A stretch of 64,000 bases of DNA from SIG440 sp045587485 (GCA_045587485.1 JAZNCI010000005.1:7094-71093); one strand, 5' to 3'; positions 23,810 through 33,238 are shown, numbered from the stretch's first letter. Numbers and translations are program-made. Notes: generated by a model not told the origin, from the sequence alone.

Positions 23810-24410
23810 TTCTGCTCGCCCCTCTCTTCTTTTTCGCTGAAATAATGTTTATCGTCATAACTATAAGACCAAGTGTAAGAAACGCACCGGGAGGCAAAAT
23901 CATAATTGTCACAGGCTGAAAGCCCTCACCAAACAACGAAACACCAAAAATTGAGCCTGCCCCCAGGATTTCACGGATACTGCCGATAATCGTCAGAGCA
24001 CAGGTAAAGCCCAATCCCATACCAACACCGTCAACTGCCGCTTTCACAAAACCGTTCTTTGAAGCACACGCCTCGGCTCTGCCAAGAATGATACAGTTAA
24101 CAACAATCAGCGGAATATAAAGCCCCAACGACTTGGAAACCTCAGGTGCATACGCCTTAAGCGCCATTTCAACAATGGTAACAAAGCTGGCAATAACCAC
24201 AACATACGCCGCAATTCTCACCTTATCGGGAATAAACTTTCTAAGCAACGAAATGAATACGTTTGAGCAAACCAAAACCGCCATTGTCGAAAGCCCCATA
24301 CCAAGCCCGTTAACCGCAGCAGTTGTAACCGCCAACGTCGGACACATACCAAGGAACAGAACAAATGTGGGGTTTTCTTTAAAGATACCATTTAAAAAAA
24401 TCTTTTTCAC
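23799..24410 (-). CDS. rnfE: Rnf complex subunit RnfE
   Basis: This 203-residue membrane protein is homologous to RnfA, with ENPTFVLFLGMCPTLAVTTA near residue 12 and PLIVVNCIILGRAEA near 100, including the paired cysteines for the membrane Fe-S cluster. It is translationally coupled to rnfG (shared base at 24410) and rnfA (11-base overlap). Confidence 0.95.
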   Translation of the reverse strand: MKKIFLNGIFKENPTFVLFLGMCPTLAVTTAAVNGLGMGLSTMAVLVCSNVFISLLRKFIPDKVRIAAYVVVIASFVTIVEMALKAYAPEVSKSLGLYIPLIVVNCIILGRAEACASKNGFVKAAVDGVGMGLGFTCALTIIGSIREILGAGSIFGVSLFGEGFQPVTIMILPPGAFLTLGLIVMTINIISAKKKRGASRIVD

Positions 24411-25072
24411 TATTCTGTGCCCCCTTCAAGCTGCTGCAAGGTCTGCTGTTTGATTTCCTCTTCAGCTTTTGCTGTTTCCTCGATATTTTGTGTTGCACCC
24501 GAGCTGTGCTTTTCCTTAGCAACCTCCAACGCCGCATTCACACAGCTTGTAACAGCCTTTGAAGTAATTGTTGCACTGGCAATGGCAGAAATCTGGCCGT
24601 CGCCTGCCTGACCTTTAACAACGGTCAAAGCACTCTTTGCCCCTTCAAACTGACCTGCAAAGGCCGGCTTTGATGCATTCGCACCAAGACCTGCGGTTTC
24701 GGATGACTCCATAATTTGAATTCTTGTAACCGCCAAATTCTTATCAACACCAACCATAACCTTGATATTTCCGCCGTAACCCGCATTTGACACCGCCGTC
24801 ACAACATAACCAACGGTTTCGCCTTTTGTAAGACCGACGTTTACCTTTTCAACAGCGACGCCTTCGACAGAAGTTTCGGGCACCTCAGAGGTTTTGAACT
24901 CCTCACCCTCGGCAAGAACTGCACGAAGAGCCTCGTTCTCGGCTTTAACCGAGTTTTGTGCAATGACTGGTGATGTCACTTTATTGGCAAAAGCAAGACA
25001 AAAGGCAGCAACCGCAGTAATAACAAACAGCTTTAAGGATATAACAATTGCATCTTTTCCAAGCATCATCAC
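24410..25072 (-). CDS. rnfG: Rnf complex subunit RnfG, FMN-carrying
   Basis: The 220-residue protein has one N-terminal membrane helix (LKLFVITAVAAFCLAFANK) and an FMN-binding domain. The flavin attachment motif is ISAIASATITSKAVT near residue 160, where Thr in SATIT would carry the covalent FMN. A Glu/Gln-rich tail ends the protein. It overlaps rnfD by four bases. Confidence 0.95.
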   Translation of the reverse strand: MMMLGKDAIVISLKLFVITAVAAFCLAFANKVTSPVIAQNSVKAENEALRAVLAEGEEFKTSEVPETSVEGVAVEKVNVGLTKGETVGYVVTAVSNAGYGGNIKVMVGVDKNLAVTRIQIMESSETAGLGANASKPAFAGQFEGAKSALTVVKGQAGDGQISAIASATITSKAVTSCVNAALEVAKEKHSSGATQNIEETAKAEEEIKQQTLQQLEGGTE

Positions 25073-26055
25073 TTGCCCTCCTTAGCCGAGTTTTCCTTTA
25101 TTTCTCCAAACCTCTTGGGAGCAGTAAGCTTGTCAATCAGAGGCGCAGCCACATTCATAAGAAGGATAGCATAGCTTACACCCTCGGGATAGCCCCCGTA
25201 AAGCCTGATAACTGCAGTAATCACACCGCAGCCTATACCGAAAATAATCTGTCCTGATTTTGTATAAGGCGTTGTAACATAATCAGTTGCCATAAAAAAT
25301 GCGCCAAGCATCAACCCGCCTGATAAAATATGCATCAGCGCATCACCTGTAAACAATCCGTCATTGCCACCAAAAACGAAGGTAATCACCGCCACGGTAA
25401 TTATGTAGCTTGCCGGAATTCTTATGCTGATTATCTCTTTTACAATCAGATAAGCCGCACCGATTAAAATTGCAAGAGTTGAAACCTCACCTATACAGCC
25501 TCCCACATTACCCAAAAACACATCCATATAACCGGGCAAGCCTTCTGTTATTCCCTCTTTCATAAGTGTAAGAGGTGTTGCCGACGACACTGCATCAGCA
25601 GAGAAAGGTGCTGTCCAGGTGGTCATTGCCTGAGCCCAGGAGGTCAGCAAAAATGCACGCGCCGCCAGAGCAGGATTCATAAAATTGTGACCAATACCGC
25701 CAAAGAACTGCTTTACAATAATAATTGCAAACACACATCCGATAGCCGCCATCCAGAATGGCATTGAAACCGGCAGATTAAGAGCCAGTAAAAGACCTGT
25801 AACCGCCGCACTTAAATCACCAATAGATGAAGGCTTTTTCAGGATTTTGCACCATATCCACTCACTCAAAACAGAAACAATCACGCAAAGCGCACTGATT
25901 GCCAGTGCACGCAGTCCAAAAACGACTGTGCCTGCAATCAACGCAGGAATAAGAGCAATAATAACATCCATCATAACCTTTGATGTCGAAAGCACTCCCC
26001 TGACGTGAGGAGATTCTGTGACAATAAGCTTATCATTTATATTTGACAATGTCAT
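25069..26055 (-). CDS. rnfD: Rnf complex subunit RnfD
   Basis: The protein has about 328 residues from the ATG at 26055, which overlaps the rnfC stop; the longer frame upstream is inside rnfC. It has multiple membrane helices and the FMN attachment region DAVSSATPLTLM, in which the Thr is expected to be modified. It spans the membrane next to RnfG and is part of the ion path. Confidence 0.95.
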   Translation of the reverse strand: MTLSNINDKLIVTESPHVRGVLSTSKVMMDVIIALIPALIAGTVVFGLRALAISALCVIVSVLSEWIWCKILKKPSSIGDLSAAVTGLLLALNLPVSMPFWMAAIGCVFAIIIVKQFFGGIGHNFMNPALAARAFLLTSWAQAMTTWTAPFSADAVSSATPLTLMKEGITEGLPGYMDVFLGNVGGCIGEVSTLAILIGAAYLIVKEIISIRIPASYIITVAVITFVFGGNDGLFTGDALMHILSGGLMLGAFFMATDYVTTPYTKSGQIIFGIGCGVITAVIRLYGGYPEGVSYAILLMNVAAPLIDKLTAPKRFGEIKENSAKEGK

Positions 26056-27431
26056 TATTTTTTCGCCTCCTGTGCCGCTTTTGTTACTTTTGCTCTTGCT
26101 GTTCTTACCTGCTGCAAAGGATTCTGCTCTGCAGGGCAGACATAAACGCAGGAGCCGCATTGGATACAGTCCATAACATTGAGCTTTTTCATCGTCTCAA
26201 GGTCACCCGACTTAACCGCCTCGCTTATTTTATTAGGAAGAAGATTCATCGGGCATCCCTCAACGCACTTTCCGCATCTCAGGCAGTTCTGTTTTACCTT
26301 TTTTGAAATCATTTCTTCGCTGAACGCCAGTATTCCCGAAGTTCCCTTTACAACAGGAATGTCAGTGTCAGGAACAGAAATTCCCATCATAGGTCCGCCC
26401 ATAATAACCTTTGCAGCCGTCTTTGCAAATCCGCCGCATTTCTCTATTGCATCCTCAACATTTGTGCCAACTCGAATTCTGAAATTGGCAGGATTTGCAA
26501 TACAGTCGCCGCTTACGGTAACAATTCGCTTTATAACGGGAGCACCCATCGTAAAGGCTCTTGCAATAGCCGCACAGGTGTCAATATTATTAACAACACA
26601 ACCAACATCAAGTGGCAGCTTGCCAGGAGGAACTGTCCGCCCGGTAATTGCCTTGATAAGATGCTTTTCAGAGCCTTGTGGATATTTGGTTTTCACCTTT
26701 ACAACATTAATTTTTACCTCGGTTTCCTTTTTGACCCATTCCTTCATTATTTCAATCGCGTCGGGCTTATTTGTTTCGATTGCGATATAACCCTCGCTAA
26801 GACCAAGAACCTTCATTATAATTTTAAGACCCTCGATAACCTCCTCGGGTGTTTCAAGCATAGCACGGTGGTCGGAAGTGAGATAAGGCTCGCACTCAGC
26901 ACCGTTCACAATAGCATATTCTATCTTTTTATCGGGTGGAGGGCTCATCTTTATATGAGTCGGGAATGTCGCACCACCCATACCCACAACGCCAGCCTCG
27001 CGGATAACCCGAACAATTTCTTCAACAGACATTGCCCTCCAGTCTTTGGGCTGAACGTCGGGTGACAGCTCATCCTGACCGTCATTTTCAATAACTATTG
27101 AATTCACCTTAATGCCCGAATGATGCATTCTCGGCTCAATGGCAACAACCATCCCCGAAACCGAAGAATGTATGTGTGCCGAAACAAATCCTCCTGCCTC
27201 TGCAATCTTCTGTCCCATCAGCACCCTGTCGCCTAAGCCTACACAAGGCACAGCCGGCGCACCCAAATGCTGAGAAAGCGGAAAAACCATCTCATCCGAC
27301 GGCGGAAGGTCAATAATAGGTTTGCTGTTGGTTGCCTCTTTCATATCATCGGGATGAATTCCACCGCTGAAGGTAAAAACATCAAACCCCAGCTTTTTTT
27401 TTAACCTAACGAGCTTTTCTGACATATTCAT
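26055..27431 (-). CDS. rnfC: Rnf complex subunit RnfC, NADH-binding
   Basis: The protein has about 458 residues from the ATG at 27431, chosen because AAGGAGGAGTTGTT precedes it. It has a biotinyl-like N-terminal domain (FTFSGGIHPDDMK), an NADH/FMN-binding region (GVVGMGGATFPTHIK and VNGAECEPYLTSDHR), and two C-terminal 4Fe-4S motifs (CLRCGKCVEGCP and CIQCGSCVYVCP). It is the first rnf gene; it lies 60 bases after dnaI without a clear terminator or strong promoter between. Confidence 0.96.
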   Translation of the reverse strand: MNMSEKLVRLKKKLGFDVFTFSGGIHPDDMKEATNSKPIIDLPPSDEMVFPLSQHLGAPAVPCVGLGDRVLMGQKIAEAGGFVSAHIHSSVSGMVVAIEPRMHHSGIKVNSIVIENDGQDELSPDVQPKDWRAMSVEEIVRVIREAGVVGMGGATFPTHIKMSPPPDKKIEYAIVNGAECEPYLTSDHRAMLETPEEVIEGLKIIMKVLGLSEGYIAIETNKPDAIEIMKEWVKKETEVKINVVKVKTKYPQGSEKHLIKAITGRTVPPGKLPLDVGCVVNNIDTCAAIARAFTMGAPVIKRIVTVSGDCIANPANFRIRVGTNVEDAIEKCGGFAKTAAKVIMGGPMMGISVPDTDIPVVKGTSGILAFSEEMISKKVKQNCLRCGKCVEGCPMNLLPNKISEAVKSGDLETMKKLNVMDCIQCGSCVYVCPAEQNPLQQVRTARAKVTKAAQEAKK

Positions 27432-27491
27432 AACAACTCCTCCTTGCCGCAATGTCATTTTCTCTCTTACCCTGACATCAGTTCCGTATAA

Positions 27492-28457
27492 CTATTGTCT
27501 GGCCAGTCTCTTTATTTTTCTTATATCCTCACCCAACGTCTGGAGTATTTTATATTCTCCCACAAACCTTGATGCGATTCTCTGGCTGTACATTTCTGAA
27601 AGGGTTTCAAAACTCAGATTGGTGGATATAATGGTACTTCTTCCGGCAGTTATTCTGGCATTTATAATGTCAAAGAGTGCCGCAGCAGTAAACTGTGTAA
27701 CAAACTCTGTTCCCAAATCATCTATAATAAGAAGGTCAACGTCATAAACATATTTCACAATTGCGGCTGCATCCCCGTCGTCCTTGCCGAACTTTGCAGC
27801 CTCAAAAATTTCAAATAATCTGAATGCCGTCTGATAATAAACTGTTTTCCCGCGCTCCAAGGCACGGTTTGCCACGCAGCTTGAAACAAAAGTCTTTCCT
27901 GTACCGGCATTTCCCATCAACAAAAGGTTGTCGTGACTTATATCAAAGCTTTCAGCAAAGGTCAGTGCCGTATCGCACACCGTTTGCATAACCTTCAGCA
28001 CTCTCTGGTCGCTGCCCTGACTAAAAAAGAGCGACATATCAAATTTTTCAAATGTCTGCTCTCTCATAAACTCGGTAAGGTTTGAATTTTCACCTATATG
28101 CTCGGCGATAAGGTTTTTAAGACATTCACAACGTCTTCCTTCAACAAAGCCTGTATCACGGCATTTTGTGCAGGTGTATATATCGTCGGTATAGCCTTCG
28201 TCAAAACCGTTGGCAACAAGCAGCTCTGATTTTTTCTTCTGCAGCTCCTTTATGCTTTCCTTCACATCCTCAAAGCAGTTGCTTTTGTCAAGAATACAGC
28301 TAAGAAGACGTGTCCCGTTTTTCATAAGCTGAGTCTCAACCTCTGCAAACTGCGGAATTTTTGTACAAACCTCCATATGCCGTCTGCTCATCTCTGCCTG
28401 ATTGGCAAGACGAATATCCTCAAGCTCACGGCTTGCAAGTACATATGCTGATTCCAT
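27492..28457 (-). CDS. dnaI: Replicative helicase loader, DnaI/DnaC-type AAA+ ATPase
   Basis: This 321-residue protein has an N-terminal zinc-binding part (CTKCRDTGFVEGRRCEC, residues 96-112) like Bacillus DnaI, and an AAA+ domain with Walker A GNAGTGKT (182-189), Walker B LLIIDDLG near 235 and ISTNLSFETL as sensor region. It would load the DnaB/DnaC helicase at the origin. It lies directly after a DnaD-type gene (four bases apart), which supports a role in initiation. Confidence 0.92.
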   Translation of the reverse strand: MESAYVLASRELEDIRLANQAEMSRRHMEVCTKIPQFAEVETQLMKNGTRLLSCILDKSNCFEDVKESIKELQKKKSELLVANGFDEGYTDDIYTCTKCRDTGFVEGRRCECLKNLIAEHIGENSNLTEFMREQTFEKFDMSLFFSQGSDQRVLKVMQTVCDTALTFAESFDISHDNLLLMGNAGTGKTFVSSCVANRALERGKTVYYQTAFRLFEIFEAAKFGKDDGDAAAIVKYVYDVDLLIIDDLGTEFVTQFTAAALFDIINARITAGRSTIISTNLSFETLSEMYSQRIASRFVGEYKILQTLGEDIRKIKRLARQ

Positions 28458-28461
28458 ATTT

Positions 28462-29451
28462 TCACTCTCCTAACATATCCTTCAGGATTTCTTCTGCAAA
28501 ATTCGAATAATCCGGCTTGTTGGTATCCTCATAATTGTTAATCTTACTCTTTTTGCCGCCTGTTCTGGTCTTTACGGGTGAATTTTTAATCTTGAACATT
28601 TCTTCGCTTGCTCTTATGCTTTCAATGTTTTCAAGCCCCTGCTCCTGCCAGCTTGAAAGAATTTTATTCATATACGCCCAGCTTAGCTTTCCTGTTGCGC
28701 ATACCGTGCGGTCATAAGCCTCGGCAATAAGCTCAACAGGAAAATTCTTTTCACTTACCCATATCTCTATATATTTCTTCTCGGTCTGTGTAAGGGCTCT
28801 GTCATAAATTCCCAAAATGCCCCTTACCTTGCCTTCATTTGACATTTTCAGTTCTATCTCGCGGATATATTCCTCGGCACTTTCATAGGTGTTGATGCCC
28901 TTATCCGACCAGTCAATAGCAACAGTTTCAAGATAGCGCTTGCCTGTTTTGCCCTGACGTGCCGCAAACTGCAACAGCATTGTTACAACCTCCACCGGCA
29001 GACCAAGCCAGTCAACAAAGGAATAAATCATTTCAAAATCCGATGGGCTAAGCAGCTTTCCCAAAATTACCTCTGCCTGCTTAAACAGATTGTCAACACT
29101 TTCATTTACAGATGCGGTTGCATCAATTTCCGCCGCAGTATATGACGGCCTTGTCCTAAGTCTTGCCGTCACAGAGGTTTTGCTCTTTTTCCCGACAGCC
29201 CGATTTTCGCCCGGAAAACAGTAATCCTCGCCATCTCCCTTTAAAACCTCAGCTGTAACCCAAAAATCTATCGCCTCAAGAACAGCATCACGGCTGATAT
29301 GCAGCTTTTTAGAAATATCCTCAGCACTCATCACCTTGCCCGACTTCTTAAAACAACTGAGAGCATATATGTACACCTGCAGATATTCTGCGCGAGCAAG
29401 TCTGCCCCATTTTTCAACAAAGCTGAATTCCAGCTCAAATCCCTTTCCCAT
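28462..29451 (-). CDS. DnaD-domain replication initiation protein
   Basis: From the ATG at 29451 (GAGGAAAG SD) the protein has about 329 residues; the longer frame overlaps mnmE. An N-terminal winged-helix domain (LARAEYLQVYIYALSCF then DISKKLHISRDAVLEAIDFW) is followed by two copies of the DnaD C-terminal (DnaB_2) domain near residues 130-200 and 210-280, the second ending in KLSWAYMNKILSSWQEQG, which matches the conserved YxxxILxxW motif. It would remodel origin DNA together with DnaA and DnaI. Confidence 0.88.
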   Translation of the reverse strand: MGKGFELEFSFVEKWGRLARAEYLQVYIYALSCFKKSGKVMSAEDISKKLHISRDAVLEAIDFWVTAEVLKGDGEDYCFPGENRAVGKKSKTSVTARLRTRPSYTAAEIDATASVNESVDNLFKQAEVILGKLLSPSDFEMIYSFVDWLGLPVEVVTMLLQFAARQGKTGKRYLETVAIDWSDKGINTYESAEEYIREIELKMSNEGKVRGILGIYDRALTQTEKKYIEIWVSEKNFPVELIAEAYDRTVCATGKLSWAYMNKILSSWQEQGLENIESIRASEEMFKIKNSPVKTRTGGKKSKINNYEDTNKPDYSNFAEEILKDMLGE

Positions 29452-29465
29452 CTTTCTTTCCTCTA

Positions 29466-30860
29466 TTACTTTCCAACACAAAATCGTTCAAAAACACGGT
29501 CGATAATCTCTTCCTGCACCGTCTGTCCTGTCACCTCGCCCAATGCCGCAATAACCTCCTCAAGGTCAACATACAACATATCAGAAGGAAGCCCAAGCCT
29601 TACACCGTCAATCATACCCAATGCGACAGTCTTTGCCTTAATCAGTGCATTTTTCTGGCGGTCATTTGAAATAAACACATCATCAGCATTTATCTCCCCA
29701 TCAAGAAACATAGCTGAAATTTTTTCTTCAAGATGGTCAATTCCCACAATCTCGCCACTCTTTGGCGTTGCCGTAAGCACAAGGGATGCACTGTCAACGC
29801 CAAGAGCATCTGAAAATTCTTCTTTACTCATAGCGGCACCCTTGTCCGTCTTATTTAATATTACTATTACGTTTTTGCCCTTCATATACTGAAAAATTTC
29901 AAAATCCTCAGCAGAAATTCTCTGCGAGCTGTCCACAACAAAAAGGCAAAGGTCAGCATTTTCAATATTTTCACGGGCTTTTTGGATACCTATTTTTTCC
30001 ACCGAATTATCACTTTCACGAATTCCAGCGGTATCAATCAGCCTGAGAGCCACGCCGCTCAGGTTAACATACTCTTCAATTGTGTCACGGGTTGTACCGG
30101 GAATGTCGGTGACAATTGCCCTTTCGCATCTGCTGAGTGCATTAAGGAGCGAGGACTTGCCCACATTTGGGCGACCTGCAATAACCGTCGTAATGCCCTC
30201 ACGCATAATTCTGCCCCGCGAAAAACCGCTGAGCATTTCGTCGATATCCGATGCAATATCACATATTTGTGCCTCCATCTCGGCAGATGACATATCATCA
30301 ATCTCTTCGGGATAATCGGCTATCGCCGAAATATGTGCAGCAAACTCAACCGCTTTCTCGCGAATTTTATTCACTTTTTCAGAAAGCTTTCCCGAAAGAG
30401 CCTTTGCCGCATTCGACTGACCCAGCGCCGAATTTGAATGTATCAGGTCAATAACAGCCTCGGCACGGATAAGGTCCATCCTGCCGTTCATCACGGCACG
30501 TCGGGTAAACTCGCCCGCCTCTGCCTGTCTGACCCCTGCCCGAAACAGCTCCTCCATCACAGATTCTGCCGCCATATATCCACCATGGCAGTTTATCTCA
30601 ACCACAGTTTCGCCTGTGTATGAATTGGGGCCGCGCATCACAGCAACTAAAGCCTCGTCAAGAACAGAACCGTCTGCCTGCCGCTTTATGTCCGCAAGAG
30701 TCAGCTTGTGACTATCAAGGTCTTTTATTTCCTTTCCATTTTTGGGATAGGCAATTTTGCCTGTCATTTCCTCGGCAGTCTCACCGCTTATTCTGATAAT
30801 GGCAATGCCCCCCACGCCAATGGGCGTGGCAATTGCGGCAATTGTGTCAAAGGCTTTCAT
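29466..30860 (-). CDS. mnmE: tRNA modification GTPase MnmE
   Basis: The protein has about 464 residues starting MKAFDTIAAIATPIGVGGIA at 30860. It has the tetrahydrofolate-binding N-terminal domain, a G domain with GRPNVGKSSLLNAL near residue 223 and DIPGTTRDTIEEY, and the C-terminal FCVGK motif whose Cys is conserved. With MnmG it makes the cmnm5 modification of U34. It usually sits beside mnmG; here it lies between dnaA and dnaD. The SD is weak. Confidence 0.96.
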   Translation of the reverse strand: MKAFDTIAAIATPIGVGGIAIIRISGETAEEMTGKIAYPKNGKEIKDLDSHKLTLADIKRQADGSVLDEALVAVMRGPNSYTGETVVEINCHGGYMAAESVMEELFRAGVRQAEAGEFTRRAVMNGRMDLIRAEAVIDLIHSNSALGQSNAAKALSGKLSEKVNKIREKAVEFAAHISAIADYPEEIDDMSSAEMEAQICDIASDIDEMLSGFSRGRIMREGITTVIAGRPNVGKSSLLNALSRCERAIVTDIPGTTRDTIEEYVNLSGVALRLIDTAGIRESDNSVEKIGIQKARENIENADLCLFVVDSSQRISAEDFEIFQYMKGKNVIVILNKTDKGAAMSKEEFSDALGVDSASLVLTATPKSGEIVGIDHLEEKISAMFLDGEINADDVFISNDRQKNALIKAKTVALGMIDGVRLGLPSDMLYVDLEEVIAALGEVTGQTVQEEIIDRVFERFCVGK

Positions 30861-30871
30861 ATATACCAACC

Positions 30872-30890
30872 AAAACCGTTTTACGGTTTT
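30872..30890. other. Hairpin just before mnmE
   Basis: AAAACCGT and ACGGTTTT with a three-base loop lie 11 bases before the mnmE start, between dnaA and mnmE. T-runs flank both sides, so it may be a weak terminator or attenuator after dnaA. Confidence 0.5.
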
Positions 30891-30967
30891 TTCCTTTTCT
30901 CTCTTAATCTTTTCCTGATACACTCATCGTCTGTTTTTTGTCCAGGGCTGTTGAGCTTTGCCCAACA

Positions 30968-32296
30968 CTATCCTTTTTTGATGTTTGCAATAACTTCTTT
31001 CACCGTTTTCTCAATTTCGGTATCGTTGGTGATATCGTTTGCAATCTTTCTCACATTATGCAAAACTGTTGTATGGTCACGTCCTCCAAAAGCCTCGCCA
31101 ATTTTTGGGAATGACGGGTCATCCAGAATTTCACGGCAGATATACATAGCAATCTGTCTTGGAAGTGCAATGTCAGCACTGCGTTTTTTGGAAACAAGTG
31201 AGCCTTTTGTGAGATTGAAATACTTTTCAGTTTCCTCAATAACCAGCTTGGTGGTGATTGCACGCCTTGGCTGAACCGACAAAATATCACGAAGAGCCTC
31301 GGTTGCAAGGTCCATTGAAATCTCGTTGGTACGCTTGATGCCTGCGTAAACCAAAATTCTCTTTACCGCACCCTCAAGGTCACGGACGTTTGACTTGATG
31401 CTGTCTGCAATAAATTCAACAATTTCATCGTCAACCGACAGATATTCGCTCTGAATTTTATTCTTAAGAATTGCCATTCTCGTTTCAAAATCAGGCGGCT
31501 GAACATCAGCCAGCAAACCGCTGTTAAAACGTGTAACCAGTCTTTCCTCAAGCTGCGGGATTTCAGAAGGCAGTCTGTCCGAGGTCATAACAACCAGCTT
31601 GTCCTTTTCATAAAGGGCGTTGAAGGTGTGAAAGAATTCCTCCTGAGCACGTTCCTTTCCTGCAAAAAACTGAACGTCGTCAATAAGCAACAAATCAACA
31701 TGTCTGTATTTATTTCTGAAATCCTGATTATTCTTCTTCTGAATTGCGTTAATCAGCTCATATGTGAATTTTTCGCTGGTGGTATAAAGAACCTTTTTCT
31801 TGGGGTAATTTTCGATAAAAAAGTTTCCTATTGCCTGCAAAAGATGGGTCTTTCCCAAACCGCTGCCGCCATACAAAAACAAAGGGTTTGAATGCTTTGC
31901 AGCATCCTGCGGGCGTTCGGCAAGAGCGAGTGACGCAACATATGCAAGGTCGTTGTTGTTTCCCACAACAAAAGACGAAAAGGTATATTTGTTGTTGAGT
32001 GTGTTCTCGACCATAATCGAATCAACCGTTTCTTTTTCTTTACTCTTTTCATCAACTATAACATCAATGTCAAACTTATGAGAGGTAACAGCCTCAAGAC
32101 TGCTTTCGATAAGCGAAAAATATTTGGTCATTATCATATTTTTGTTTACAGCAAAGGGAACCTTTAGTGTAATCTTTGTTTCATCCAAACTAACCGCCTC
32201 AATCGGCTTTATCCACGAATCAAACGAAACCGTCGAAACCTCGTCGGAAAGCTCTGCCTGAACCCTCTTCCATATTTGTTTTAATTCTTCCACCAC
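30968..32296 (-). CDS. dnaA: Chromosomal replication initiator DnaA
   Basis: The 442-residue protein has domain I (LKQIWKRVQAELSDEVS), a Walker A GGSGLGKT (143-150), Walker B LLIDDVQF, the arginine finger/box VII region, and the C-terminal DNA-binding signature GGRDHTTVLHNVRKI. AAAGGAG precedes two adjacent GTG codons (32296 and 32293); either may be used. dnaN does not follow. Instead mnmE and the helicase-loader genes do. Confidence 0.98.
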   Translation of the reverse strand: MVEELKQIWKRVQAELSDEVSTVSFDSWIKPIEAVSLDETKITLKVPFAVNKNMIMTKYFSLIESSLEAVTSHKFDIDVIVDEKSKEKETVDSIMVENTLNNKYTFSSFVVGNNNDLAYVASLALAERPQDAAKHSNPLFLYGGSGLGKTHLLQAIGNFFIENYPKKKVLYTTSEKFTYELINAIQKKNNQDFRNKYRHVDLLLIDDVQFFAGKERAQEEFFHTFNALYEKDKLVVMTSDRLPSEIPQLEERLVTRFNSGLLADVQPPDFETRMAILKNKIQSEYLSVDDEIVEFIADSIKSNVRDLEGAVKRILVYAGIKRTNEISMDLATEALRDILSVQPRRAITTKLVIEETEKYFNLTKGSLVSKKRSADIALPRQIAMYICREILDDPSFPKIGEAFGGRDHTTVLHNVRKIANDITNDTEIEKTVKEVIANIKKG

Positions 32297-32389
32297 GATA
32301 CTCCTTTTCAGTTTTAACTACAGATTTATTTTCACGACAACACGGGTTGCCACAGATTTTTCTACAATCAATATAATATATTCTAGAAT

Positions 32390-32418
32390 AGAATAACACA
32401 TTTTTCGCCCTTTTTCAA
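32390..32418 (-). promoter_or_regulatory. dnaA promoter
   Basis: Minus-strand TTGAAA (32418-32413), 17 bases, TATTCT (32395-32390), giving a leader of about 85 bases before dnaA. The -10 touches the palindrome at 32379-32390. Confidence 0.65.
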
Positions 32419-32559
32419 TAGGAAAAAGTCGAATTGATACGTCTAATTTTTAACAATCTGACCCAAACCACAAAATATAGATTTTTGTTTTTTGTCACCT
32501 CCCAACATCTTCGGTTTTTGTCCTCCAAAAAAAATAAATTTTTTTCATTGTATAAAAGC

Positions 32560-32588
32560 TTGACAATCGAATAATCTTGTGCTACAAT
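32560..32588 (+). promoter_or_regulatory. rpmH promoter
   Basis: TTGACA (32560-32565), 17 bases, TACAAT (32583-32588), followed by a leader of about 60 bases and the SD TTGGAGGG. Confidence 0.85.
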
Positions 32589-32655
32589 AAGAAGGCTGTT
32601 TTACAGATAATTATTAAATTTCTAAATATAATGATATCGTATTGGAGGGATACAG

Positions 32656-32790
32656 ATGCTTAGAACATTCCAGCCTAAGAAGAGACACAGAGCTAAAGAG
32701 CATGGTTTCAGAAAAAGAATGTCCACCAGCAATGGTCGCAAAGTTTTAGCAAGAAGAAGACTTAAGGGCAGAAAGAAATTGTCAGCCTAA
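32656..32790 (+). CDS. rpmH: 50S ribosomal protein L34
   Basis: This small gene encodes 44 residues, starting MLRTFQPKKRHRAKEHGF and ending RRRLKGRKKLSA, a textbook L34 sequence: very basic, with the HGFRKRM core. It is the first gene of the rpmH-rnpA-yidD-yidC-khpB unit and divergent from dnaA, the usual order in Firmicutes. Confidence 0.98.
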   Translation: MLRTFQPKKRHRAKEHGFRKRMSTSNGRKVLARRRLKGRKKLSA

Positions 32791-32812
32791 AGACGCCTTT
32801 GTGCGTCTTTTT
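32789..32812 (+). terminator. Terminator-like hairpin between rpmH and rnpA
   Basis: AAAGACGC and GCGTCTTT with a six-base loop, followed by TT, start inside the rpmH stop codon. It can reduce read-through so that rnpA is made in much smaller amount than L34. Confidence 0.75.
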
Positions 32813-32884
32813 GACTATCACGGGCATTTTTCGTCCGATTTGGACACACATTGCCTTTGGGCAACCGATAAGGAGAAAGACTCT

Positions 32885-33238
32885 ATGCGAAAGTCAATTG
32901 GCGGGGCTGTGAGCCTTGTTCTCAATACACAATTCAAAAAGCTATACAAAAAGGGCAATTCTCAGGTCTTCCCCTCGGTTGTTGTTTACTCAAAAGCCAA
33001 TGGTCTTCCCTATAACAGATTAGGGATTACCGTCAGCAAAAAAATCGGCAAGGCGGTTGTCAGAAACCGCGCAAAACGCCGTCTGCGCGAAGTTTATCGC
33101 ATAAACTCCGCAAACATTCTGCAGGGCTTTGACTTTGTATTGGTGGCACGTGGCCGAACCGCCGACTGCCCATACGAAAAGCTATCTGCAGACCTTATTC
33201 AGGCAGCAAAAAACCTTGGAGTATACAAAAATGAATAA
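32885..33238 (+). CDS. rnpA: Ribonuclease P protein component
   Basis: The protein has about 117 residues from the ATG at 32885 (AAGGAGAAAG upstream); a GTG at 32801 would lie in the terminator. It has the family signature GKAVVRNRAKRRLREVYR near residues 57-74 that binds the RNase P RNA, and the LGITVSKK strand. It removes 5' leaders of tRNA precursors with RNase P RNA. Confidence 0.96.
   Translation: MRKSIGGAVSLVLNTQFKKLYKKGNSQVFPSVVVYSKANGLPYNRLGITVSKKIGKAVVRNRAKRRLREVYRINSANILQGFDFVLVARGRTADCPYEKLSADLIQAAKNLGVYKNE

Larger units (their letters stand above)
32297..32655. other. dnaA-rpmH intergenic region
   Basis: This 359-base region holds the two divergent promoters, a 12-base palindrome TATTCTAGAATA (32379-32390), two G/C-poor runs near 32485-32560 and no open frame. 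I searched both strands for TTATCCACA-like DnaA boxes and found none with fewer than two mismatches, so it cannot be called oriC from the sequence alone although the gene order suggests it. Confidence 0.5.
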
